A program made the translations under genes and the position numbers. This document shows, in pieces, positions 17,466-25,154 of a stretch of 43,966 bases of DNA; position 1 is the first letter of the stretch; each line of letters starts with the position of its first letter. The notes under the pieces were generated by a model. It saw only the letters and a program-made list of their open reading frames with translations, was not told where the DNA came from and ran no database searches. Source of the stretch: Chromatiales bacterium (GTDB lineage Bacteria > Pseudomonadota > Gammaproteobacteria > Chromatiales > Chromatiaceae); contig JANQEV010000039.1 in NCBI GenBank assembly GCA_028278145.1, positions 1 to 43,966 of the forward strand, given 5' to 3'.

Positions 17466-19040
17466 CTAGGTCTGGTTAAAATACTCCTGCAGAAAGGTTT
17501 CAAATGAGATCTCATCTGCATCCTCCATGGCTTTCTGCATCTCCAGCGATTTCCTGGCCTCATTATCAAATAGCTGCTGGTGCTGCTGATTCAGTTCCCA
17601 CGCATCAAAGAACCGTTTGTGTTGAAGCGACATGCGCTGGGCAAAGTGAAAAAAACCCTCTCCATTGTCCTGCATCTCTGCAAGCATCATGGCAGATGGG
17701 GTTCGGGATGGGTCTGCAACAACCTCCAGCTGCTGCTGCATCACAGATGAGTACGGCCTATCAGGATCATCTCCATCCAACTGCTCACATACACCCAGCA
17801 TGTTGTTGCATAGTTCACTGGCCCACTCTTGCAGCTTTATCTCTTTTTCACTACGTAACAGCCGAATGCGCTCATCGCGTCCACGGTGTGCCACCAACTC
17901 CAGGTTACGATCTATAACCATCTGCTCATCAGCACTGATGCCAGGGCTCTCTTGCAACAGGCAGAAGATCATAAACGCCTCGAGAAACAAGAGTTGTTCC
18001 TGGCTGACTCCCAGTGGGTGGAAGGCATTAACATCGATTGAACGCAGCTCTACATAGCGCACACCGCGTTTCTGTAGCGCCAGTGTTGGTTTTTCCAGGC
18101 TGCCGGCAATCTGCTTGAGACGCACCGTTGAGTAGTGCTCATTTTCAATCTGGAGAATATTGGTATTGAGCTGTTCATAACGCCCGTCTACCTGCACACC
18201 GATACGCTCCCACTCCTTACAGCTGGTATTGATGGCAGAACTCAGACTGTGGATATAGGAGTCTAGAGTATCGTAGCAGACATTGAAGCCAACACCCTTT
18301 TCCCGGCTGTTGGTATAGCCAATATCACCCATACGCAGGGAGGTTGCGAAAGGTTCGTAATAGGTGTTGGCATTGAACTCGGACAGCCGCGTCTCCTTCT
18401 CACCAATAAACGATTTGCATATTGCCGGGGAAGCCCCGAACAGATATGGCACCAGCCAGCCGTAGCGCTGCAGATTACGTAACATACCAAGGTAGTATTT
18501 ACTAACAAAGTTCATAGACTGCTCAGAACTCTGTTCCAATTCCTGGAATATTGGCCAGAAGGCTTCCGGTAGTGAATAGTTGAAATGAACCCCGGATATC
18601 ACCTGCATTACCCGTCCGTATCTATGTCCCAAGCCACGCCGATAGACCGTCTTCATAAGACCAGCGTTGGAAGTACCATATTTGGCTATGGGTATATTGG
18701 CACCACCTGCCAGCACACAGGGCATACTGGTTGCCCAGAGCAGTTCGTCCTCCAGGTGTGAATAGACATAGGCGTGGGCATGGGCTAAAAAATCCAAGGC
18801 ATCACTACTATTGACCAAGGGAGGTGTGATGATCTCGGTCAGGGCTTCGGAATAGTCAGTTGTTATATATCTGTTGGTAAGGGCAGAGCCGAGTGACTGT
18901 GGATGTCTGGTACGGGAGATGCCACCATCAGCGGAGACTCTTAGACTCTCCTTTTCCAGGCCAATACTACCACCAGACAGCATGTCTCCACTTCTGGCAT
19001 TGATACAACTGGCCAAACGTGTTTCTAATTTAGAGTACAA
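17466..19040 (-). CDS. gshA: Glutamate-cysteine ligase
   Basis: GshA makes gamma-glutamylcysteine, the rate-limiting step of glutathione synthesis. The 524 residues match the proteobacterial type (E. coli 518). Typical segments are GLEKESLRV, HPQSLGSALTNRYITTDYSEALTEIITPP, SMPCVL and the ATP-grasp-like core around HFNYSLPEAFW and RSIDVNAFHPLG. The only start that keeps this frame near the conserved N-terminus is TTG at 19040; an ATG ten bases upstream is out of frame across a seven-T run. A 23-base-spaced inverted repeat sits in the upstream leader. The gene follows prc by about 95 bases on the same strand. Confidence 0.95.
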   Translation of the reverse strand: MYSKLETRLASCINARSGDMLSGGSIGLEKESLRVSADGGISRTRHPQSLGSALTNRYITTDYSEALTEIITPPLVNSSDALDFLAHAHAYVYSHLEDELLWATSMPCVLAGGANIPIAKYGTSNAGLMKTVYRRGLGHRYGRVMQVISGVHFNYSLPEAFWPIFQELEQSSEQSMNFVSKYYLGMLRNLQRYGWLVPYLFGASPAICKSFIGEKETRLSEFNANTYYEPFATSLRMGDIGYTNSREKGVGFNVCYDTLDSYIHSLSSAINTSCKEWERIGVQVDGRYEQLNTNILQIENEHYSTVRLKQIAGSLEKPTLALQKRGVRYVELRSIDVNAFHPLGVSQEQLLFLEAFMIFCLLQESPGISADEQMVIDRNLELVAHRGRDERIRLLRSEKEIKLQEWASELCNNMLGVCEQLDGDDPDRPYSSVMQQQLEVVADPSRTPSAMMLAEMQDNGEGFFHFAQRMSLQHKRFFDAWELNQQHQQLFDNEARKSLEMQKAMEDADEISFETFLQEYFNQT

Positions 19041-19063
19041 AAAAACACCATATTATTAACGAA

Positions 19064-19094
19064 CCGCTGATCAAGCAGTGGCATGAATCAGCGG
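19064..19094 (-). repeat. Inverted repeat in the gshA leader
   Basis: CCGCTGAT (19064-19071) and ATCAGCGG (19087-19094) form a perfect 8-base stem with a 15-base loop, 24 bases before the gshA start and 40 bases after prc. There is no strong U-tract, so it may be an imperfect prc terminator, an operator or a leader hairpin. Confidence 0.5.
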
Positions 19095-19134
19095 CCGTCG
19101 GATTTATTACTATTACAGGTTTTAAGCGACCCGG

Positions 19135-21255
19135 TTACTTTACAGTTGGAGTGGCCATAGCTGCACGGGGGGATGACTCGGTTATATAGTCAGCAAGTAT
19201 ACGCGCGGCCTCTTTTACCCCAATCTCCCTGATTACCTTAAGATCGGCTTCAACCGCAGTTTTTCGTTTTCTGTCTGTTGAATCGCCTTCGCCATCATCG
19301 GCCGGTTTTTTCCCAATTGATTCGAAGAAGCGGTTTTTCCGATCCTTTTTTTCCTGCTTACGCTGTTCCCAGCGTTGTTTACGTTTCTCCTCATTCAGAG
19401 AAACATATTTTTCCTTCCTGATTTTATTAACCGAGTTATTCTCTTCCACCAGGTAGTTAAACCCAAGGTCAGACTTGATTCTCTGCTGATGCAGATTCCG
19501 GTAGTTATCCAGAGATCCAAGATTGACCCGGGCATACTTAAGGGCGTTAATACTGGCCCATGGCAGTGCATTGTCCAGGGAGCTCTCGCCCTCCTCATCT
19601 GTGCCTACAGCTGTAGGATAGATAATATCAGGCACTACTCCACGAAACTGAGTACTACCACCATTTACCCGAAAAAACTGAGCCATGGTAAGACGCAAAC
19701 GCCCCAGCTTCTTGCCCCCGTTGCGCACAAAACGGTCCAGGTCGATCAAGGTTTGCACCGTCCCCTTGCCAAAGGTTGGTTCACCGATAACGATGCCACG
19801 ACCATAGTCCTGAATGGCACCGGCAAAAATCTCAGACGCAGATGCACTGTAACGATCTACTAACACAGCCAGCGGGCCGGAATATACCTGCTCCGGATCA
19901 TTGTCCTTTTCAATCTCCAGGGATCCCGCCGAGTCCTTTACCTGCACTACCGGGCCAGAAGGGATAAACAGGCCAGTGAGCTCTGTTGCCTCAGTGAGTG
20001 AGCCACCGCCATTCTGGCGCAGGTCTACCACCACACCCTGAACATTTTCTGTAATCAACTCACGCAGTATTTTACGTACATCACGTGTGGTGCTACGAAA
20101 ATCCTTTATACCTCTGGAGGCCGCATCAAAATCACGATAGAAGGCAGGTACATCTATTACCCCAATGCGCACCGGAGTCTTGCCATCTTTGTTTTCAATA
20201 ATGGACTTCTTGGCCGCCTGATCCTCCAGTTTGATCCTGTTACGCGTAAGCATGGTGATCTTTGTCGGACCACTGGTACCACTATCCTCCGACAGGATCT
20301 GCAACCTGACTACAGACCCCTTGGGGCCACGGATAAGATCTACCACGTCCTGCAGTCGCCAACCGACCACATCTACTATTTCACCGGTCTTTCCCTGACC
20401 CACACCAACAACCCTGTCACCTGGATGTATCTTCCCGCTCAAACCAGCAGGTCCGCCAGGGACCGTCTTCAGCACCACGGTATACTCATCTTCCACGCTC
20501 AGAACAGCACCTATACCTTCCAGGGACAGGCGCATGCTGATATCAAAGTTTTCTGCCAGGCGTGGCAGCATGTAAGATGTGTGGGGTTCGATGCTTTGGG
20601 TATAGGCGTTGATAAAAATCTGGAACACGTCACTTGAGGCCAGCTGGCGGGTACGGTGCATGGTGTTCTCATAACGCCTTTTCAGGGTCTTGCGGATCTC
20701 CTTGTCCTTCTTGCCGGTTAATTTCAGACCGAGAAAATCATTCTTCAACCGTTTCCGCCACAACTCATCCAACTGTTTCTTATTGGCAGCCCAAGGGGCA
20801 TCTTCCCGATCAAAACGGTACTTTTCATCCAGCTCAAAGTTGAAGTTACTATGCAACAGACGTAAGGAGTAGGCTATGCGCTCCTCCACTCGCATGCGGT
20901 AGGCAATGAATATCTCGAATGCCGGCTCCAGTCTGGCACCACGTAGCGCCTCATCCAAACGATGGCGATACTTCTTTTTGAAGCGGTCTACATCTTTTTT
21001 AGTAAAGTACCTTCTGTTGGCATCCAGAGATTCAAGGTAGCGCTCCAGGATGGCGGCAGACATCTTATTGTCGAGAACACTCTTCTTATAGTGGTACTTG
21101 CCCACTACGTTATTAATGATCAGGGTAGACTGGCGTTGTTCTCTGGTAGGGTGCAGCTCCTTCAGGCTGACCTCGGTTTTTGCCGAATCAGCTGCAAACA
21201 GCGGCACTGCCCATAGAATGAGCATTACCAGCAGGATTTTCCTTCCTATATTCAT
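19135..21255 (-). CDS. prc: Tail-specific C-terminal processing protease Prc
   Basis: Prc is a periplasmic S41 serine protease that trims or degrades proteins from their C-termini, including peptidoglycan enzymes and lipoproteins. The 706 residues begin with a Sec signal peptide (LLVMLILWAVPLFAADS). There is a helical N-terminal domain (about 30-230), a PDZ domain (about 235-320; GIGAVLS, GDRVVGVG, VVDLIRGPKGS), the S41 core with the nucleophile in SASASEIFAGAIQDYGRG and the general-base Lys in FGKGTVQT, then a charged C-terminal domain. Length and layout agree with the long proteobacterial Prc. It is monocistronic or leads into gshA; a small palindrome lies just upstream. Confidence 0.96.
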   Translation of the reverse strand: MNIGRKILLVMLILWAVPLFAADSAKTEVSLKELHPTREQRQSTLIINNVVGKYHYKKSVLDNKMSAAILERYLESLDANRRYFTKKDVDRFKKKYRHRLDEALRGARLEPAFEIFIAYRMRVEERIAYSLRLLHSNFNFELDEKYRFDREDAPWAANKKQLDELWRKRLKNDFLGLKLTGKKDKEIRKTLKRRYENTMHRTRQLASSDVFQIFINAYTQSIEPHTSYMLPRLAENFDISMRLSLEGIGAVLSVEDEYTVVLKTVPGGPAGLSGKIHPGDRVVGVGQGKTGEIVDVVGWRLQDVVDLIRGPKGSVVRLQILSEDSGTSGPTKITMLTRNRIKLEDQAAKKSIIENKDGKTPVRIGVIDVPAFYRDFDAASRGIKDFRSTTRDVRKILRELITENVQGVVVDLRQNGGGSLTEATELTGLFIPSGPVVQVKDSAGSLEIEKDNDPEQVYSGPLAVLVDRYSASASEIFAGAIQDYGRGIVIGEPTFGKGTVQTLIDLDRFVRNGGKKLGRLRLTMAQFFRVNGGSTQFRGVVPDIIYPTAVGTDEEGESSLDNALPWASINALKYARVNLGSLDNYRNLHQQRIKSDLGFNYLVEENNSVNKIRKEKYVSLNEEKRKQRWEQRKQEKKDRKNRFFESIGKKPADDGEGDSTDRKRKTAVEADLKVIREIGVKEAARILADYITESSPRAAMATPTVK

Positions 21256-21279
21256 CTAACTAATACTTTACCATATTGG

Positions 21280-21294
21280 AGCAGCCAGGCTGCT
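21280..21294. repeat. 15-base palindrome upstream of prc
   Basis: AGCAGCC-A-GGCTGCT is a perfect palindrome around one base, 25-40 bases before the prc start. It could be a dimeric regulator site or a small hairpin in the leader. No known regulator consensus was recognised. Confidence 0.45.
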
Positions 21295-21374
21295 GATTTC
21301 TACCGTTTTTTATCATACTAATTAATTGTACGACCCTCTGGGTGAGCAGAAGGTTTCAACCCAATTAGCTGAAG

Positions 21375-22232
21375 TCAAACCACCAGAGATGGGTGTAACC
21401 CGGTTGTAAGGTCATGATATTCATCATGATCCGGGCCTAAATAGCCGTGTCGAATAAAAAAATCTATGACCACTAAATTGCAGTTTAGCTTAAACTGATC
21501 GCTTTCGAATACGATCTTCATCACATCCTGTATGGGTACAAGCTCAAATCCAGCCACTTCGCCATCAGTACATCTGGGCTGAAACCCGGCCGGGAGCTCC
21601 AAATCATAGCAATATAAGGTGTCAGGTTTCAGCCCCTTCTCTGTCGCGAGATTATAGGTGATAGCCCCCACAGCTTGTGCCTGTGACGCCACATCCGGTG
21701 CAATACCAGCCTCTTCCCAACACTCCTTGGCCAGGTTTTCCTGCAGCCCTACGTTAGCTGGAAGCCCTCCCGCCACCAGATTATCCAAGCATCCTGGAAA
21801 ATGGATTCGATCATCAGACCTCCGTCCCAGCCACAACTTGAGATCTCCATTTTCCCTTACATAACCATTCATATGCTGCCCAAAGGCCCGAATGCCAAAA
21901 TATGGAGCGGCCGCCCGATCCAGCAACAACACGCCCTGCCCCCTGGTTCCAGAAGTGGCTATATACTGTTCCCCGTGCAGATGAGTGATGATTTTTTGCT
22001 CTACCAGATCAGATAAAACACCGGCCACAACAAAGCTACGCTCAGCAACGGTTGCACCTGGCAGCAGCAGATCAACTGCATCCCCTCCCACCTGGAACAC
22101 ATCCGGCCAGTGTGCCAGTTGCTCAGAAAATGCCGTACGCATCATACCTACTCTGACACCATCTACCCGGAAGGGGATGAAATCGATGACACTAAATTGG
22201 TTACATGCCTTTACGTGGCGTAAAAAGCTCAT
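21375..22232 (-). CDS. DUF4743-type Nudix hydrolase
   Basis: This Nudix pyrophosphohydrolase has an N-terminal DUF4743-like domain, a combination known from yeast YJR142W and Tnr3-like proteins that act on thiamine-type diphosphates. With the ATG at 22232 (ATGA overlap with mazG, AGGAGAG upstream) it has 285 residues. The Nudix helix runs from GGLPANVG to CWEEAGI: Lys-Glu replaces Arg-Glu and the first Glu is replaced by Val, while the metal-binding EExG core is intact; I believe these changes are usual for this family. Coupling to mazG joins two nucleotide-sanitising hydrolases. Confidence 0.85.
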   Translation of the reverse strand: MSFLRHVKACNQFSVIDFIPFRVDGVRVGMMRTAFSEQLAHWPDVFQVGGDAVDLLLPGATVAERSFVVAGVLSDLVEQKIITHLHGEQYIATSGTRGQGVLLLDRAAAPYFGIRAFGQHMNGYVRENGDLKLWLGRRSDDRIHFPGCLDNLVAGGLPANVGLQENLAKECWEEAGIAPDVASQAQAVGAITYNLATEKGLKPDTLYCYDLELPAGFQPRCTDGEVAGFELVPIQDVMKIVFESDQFKLNCNLVVIDFFIRHGYLGPDHDEYHDLTTGLHPSLVV

Positions 22233-23014
22233 CTCTCTCCTGCCTTGGCCTGACTCCACAGCTGCTCCATGGCCTCGATATTCAACTCCTCCATGTTGCG
22301 ACCTTCAGCCGCAAGCAGAGACTCCATCACTCTGTATCTACGCTCAAAACTGGTATTTGCCTGACGCAGGGAGGCCTCCGGATCAACCCCGGCATGCCGT
22401 GCCAGGTTGACACAGGCAAACAGCAGATCGCCAATCTCAGCCTGCAACCGATCTTGTTCTTCACCGTCATTCAACTCAGCCTGTACCTCAGCCAGCTCCT
22501 CTTTTACCTTGGCAATGGGACCGTTAATATCCGGCCAGTCAAATCCCACCTCTGCGGCCCGCTTTTGCAGCTTGCCAGCACGACTTAAGGCCGGCATGGT
22601 AATGGCAACTCCATCCAGTTGGCTCTCAACTCCCGTGGTACTGGCTTTATTCCGGCGCTCTGCCTGCTTGTGCCTTTCCCAGGCCTGGGTCTGCTCCTCG
22701 GCACTCTCGATAGTCTCATCAGCAAACACATGGGGGTGTCGACGCAGCATCTTAGTACAGATGGAGTTGACCACATCATCAAAATCGAACAGGGACTGCT
22801 CATGCGCCATCTGGCTATAGAAAACCACCTGAAACAGCAGGTCTCCCAGCTCATCCTGCAGTTCATCCATGGCCCCCCTCTGGATGGCATCTGCCACCTC
22901 ATAGGCCTCTTCAATGGTGTAGCGGGAGATGGTAGCGAAGGTCTGTTCACGATCCCAGGGACATCCTGTGACCGGATCCCGTAGCCGCTCCATTATCTCA
23001 ATCAGTTTTTGCAT
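22229..23014 (-). CDS. mazG: Nucleoside triphosphate pyrophosphohydrolase MazG
   Basis: MazG hydrolyses (d)NTPs to monophosphates and removes abnormal nucleotides; in E. coli it also moderates stringent-response signalling. With the ATG at 23014 it has 261 residues, close to E. coli (263). Two tandem MazG domains are visible: the first has CPWDREQTFATISRYTIEEAYEVADAI, with EELGDLLFQVVFYSQMA-like metal residues; the second includes LAEVQAELN and EIGDLLFACVNLARH. It overlaps the Nudix gene by four bases. Confidence 0.95.
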   Translation of the reverse strand: MQKLIEIMERLRDPVTGCPWDREQTFATISRYTIEEAYEVADAIQRGAMDELQDELGDLLFQVVFYSQMAHEQSLFDFDDVVNSICTKMLRRHPHVFADETIESAEEQTQAWERHKQAERRNKASTTGVESQLDGVAITMPALSRAGKLQKRAAEVGFDWPDINGPIAKVKEELAEVQAELNDGEEQDRLQAEIGDLLFACVNLARHAGVDPEASLRQANTSFERRYRVMESLLAAEGRNMEELNIEAMEQLWSQAKAGER

Positions 23015-23212
23015 CAATCGTCCAAAAAATGGTTAGTTATACATGCAGCATGACAGAGAGCCGCCATACCAGTAAACATCCGGACAGCCACAATCTGCGC
23101 GTGGTTTACACAGCAGATGGAGCTCAGTCTGTGAGGAGAAACCGGCCACAAACCTGGTTTTCAGCCTGTTTTATCAGCAACTATCTACAAAACAAGAAAA
23201 AAAAAATTCTGG

Positions 23213-23221
23213 TGGTATAAT
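23213..23221 (+). promoter_or_regulatory. Extended -10 promoter
   Basis: TG-G-TATAAT forms a perfect extended -10 following an A-rich tract, about 75 bases before the transglutaminase-like gene. No good -35 is seen, which is normal for this class. The remaining upstream stretch (23018-23212) shows nothing else. Confidence 0.6.
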
Positions 23222-23295
23222 AACCAGCGCTTTTTCACTTCTATACCCATCACAGATGATGGCTGTTGCAGATTAGCTTTACAGGTACTTGATCC

Positions 23296-24048
23296 ATGGC
23301 TAGACCCGCATTTCTGTTTACTCTCCTGTTTATACTCGTTGGTAACGCCTGGTCAGGGCAATTTGTCCGCACCAAGCCGGAAAAATTCACCCTGGATAAA
23401 TCCGGTGCCACTATCGACTTCTGTTATAACTGGAGTTGCACCGACATCATGGACGTGCACCTGAAAACTAAACTGCTGGAGACCGTTAGCAAAAAGATCA
23501 ACCGCTGTGCAACATCTGCAGAGCAGGAACTACTGGCAATCCGCAACGCCGTACGGGATATCGAGAACCAGATCCTGGCCGATCATGAGATCCTCACCGG
23601 TGATATAGCCGGCAACGAGTATGATCTGTATCAGAAGGGCAAGCTAGATTGTGTAGATAACTCCAGCAACACCAATGTAATGCTGCATGCCCTGCAGAAG
23701 TACAAAAAATTTAAATTTTGGACCGTGGACAAGCCTGTTGGAGACGGTTTTTTCAGGCCACACTGGACAGCCACACTGAAGACCAAGGATAAGGACTTCA
23801 TAGATAAATATCGTGACTCCACAAAAATTGGCGATAAAGACTACACCATATGGACTGTGGATACCTGGCTCACTACTTTTGCCTACAAACCATTCCTGCT
23901 GGAGATCAACGACTGGATAGATCACCTGGATCCCTGGGGCAACAAGATATACCGCGAACTCTATCATGCGAAAATCGACTGCTGGGGTCCGATAGAACCA
24001 AGATCAAGGGAAGATATACCACCAAAAAAGAAACCCAGCAGATTCTGA
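23296..24048 (+). CDS. Exported transglutaminase-like cysteine protein
   Basis: This 250-residue protein has a signal peptide (LFTLLFILVGNAWSG). It carries a possible papain/transglutaminase-like triad in the correct order: Cys119 (GKLDCVDNSSNTNVML), His156 (FFRPHWTATL) and Asp189 (YTIWTVDTWL). A CYNW-CTD segment near the N-terminus adds two cysteines, which fits oxidation in the periplasm. The basic C-terminus (PPKKKPSRF) is probably flexible. I recognise the fold class but not a named family. It is monocistronic, between mazG and ppk2. It may process or crosslink periplasmic proteins, which is an inference. Confidence 0.68.
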   Translation: MARPAFLFTLLFILVGNAWSGQFVRTKPEKFTLDKSGATIDFCYNWSCTDIMDVHLKTKLLETVSKKINRCATSAEQELLAIRNAVRDIENQILADHEILTGDIAGNEYDLYQKGKLDCVDNSSNTNVMLHALQKYKKFKFWTVDKPVGDGFFRPHWTATLKTKDKDFIDKYRDSTKIGDKDYTIWTVDTWLTTFAYKPFLLEINDWIDHLDPWGNKIYRELYHAKIDCWGPIEPRSREDIPPKKKPSRF

Positions 24049-24141
24049 TTCTGGTGCTAACAGCTGGTATACAGACCAAACTACATTTGATGGGGACAGC
24101 CTGGTAAGCTTATAAGTAGCTTAACAATATAGCCTTGGCCT

Positions 24142-25014
24142 CTACTCCGATTCCAACAAGGCTCGCATCTCGTCAAACTTCGCCCTCTCTTTCGGAGACA
24201 CCTTGGGGTAGTTCAGAGAGAGGGACTGCATGGTCCTGACTATAGTCTCAGCCACACACACCCGCATATATGGCTTGTTATCCGCAGGGATGGCATACCA
24301 GGGCGCCCAGGGGCGGGAAGTGGCTGCCAGGGCCTTTTCATAGGCCTGCATATAATCATCCCAAAAACCACGTTCGCGCACATCCCCGGCAGAAAACTTC
24401 CAGTTCTTCTCCGGCTCATCCAGGCGGGATAGAAAACGTTGCTTCTGCTCCTCTTTGGATACATTGAGCCAGAATTTCAGGATGACAGTACCGTTTCTGG
24501 CCAGGTGCAATTCATGATCACGAATCGAGGACAATCGTTGCCCCCAGAGCTCTTCCCCATGCACAGGAGCGGGAAGCCTCTGTCCGGCAAGGTACTCCGG
24601 GTGTACCCTGACCACCAGCACCTCCTCGTAATAACTGCGATTGAATATACCTATGCGTCCCCGCTCTGGCAGACAGCGTGAAGTACGCCAGAGAAAATCA
24701 TGATCCAGCTCCGTAGCACTGGGTTGCTTAAAAGAGTAGACCTGGCATCCAGCTGGGTTAACCCCACTCAACACAGCCCGTATGGTTCCATCCTTGCCTG
24801 CAGCATCCATAGCCTGGAACACCAGCAGAATGGAGTGATGGTCATGGGCATAAAACACCCTTTGCAGTTGCTGGAGTTCCTTAACCCAATCCTTCAGTTC
24901 ACGCCGCAGTGCTTTCTTGCCTTTGACATCTTCCGGAGGAGTGGTTGGCATGGATTCGTAGCTGAATGATCCATCAAATGGGACCAGGTACTTACTATCG
25001 ATAAATGTGCTCAC
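24142..25014 (-). CDS. ppk2: Polyphosphate kinase 2 family protein
   Basis: PPK2 enzymes transfer phosphate between polyphosphate and nucleotides. The 290 residues start at GTG and form one PPK2 domain: Walker A AMDAAGKDGT, the lid region (SFKQPSATELDHDFLWR), Walker B GRIGIFNRSYYEEVLVVRVHP and KFWLNVSKEEQKQRFLSR. The length of one domain fits the class I/III type, which makes NTPs from NDPs or NMPs; the class cannot be settled by eye. It is monocistronic. Confidence 0.93.
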   Translation of the reverse strand: MSTFIDSKYLVPFDGSFSYESMPTTPPEDVKGKKALRRELKDWVKELQQLQRVFYAHDHHSILLVFQAMDAAGKDGTIRAVLSGVNPAGCQVYSFKQPSATELDHDFLWRTSRCLPERGRIGIFNRSYYEEVLVVRVHPEYLAGQRLPAPVHGEELWGQRLSSIRDHELHLARNGTVILKFWLNVSKEEQKQRFLSRLDEPEKNWKFSAGDVRERGFWDDYMQAYEKALAATSRPWAPWYAIPADNKPYMRVCVAETIVRTMQSLSLNYPKVSPKERAKFDEMRALLESE

Positions 25015-25154
25015 GGCGCCCCCTAGTATTTCCAGACAGGAATCAGTTTGGTGACAGCTTTATCTTGGATACAGTGGATAAGTTAGCAGTTTTTATTCTA
25101 GACGGTTGTATTCAACTGGTGAATACCATGATCTGGGCAGATCGCTGCTGCTGT

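Noticed and set aside
21690-21770. Degenerate Nudix box suggesting an inactive enzyme
   Set aside because: The metal-binding EExG core is kept, and the changed positions are probably usual in DUF4743-type Nudix proteins.
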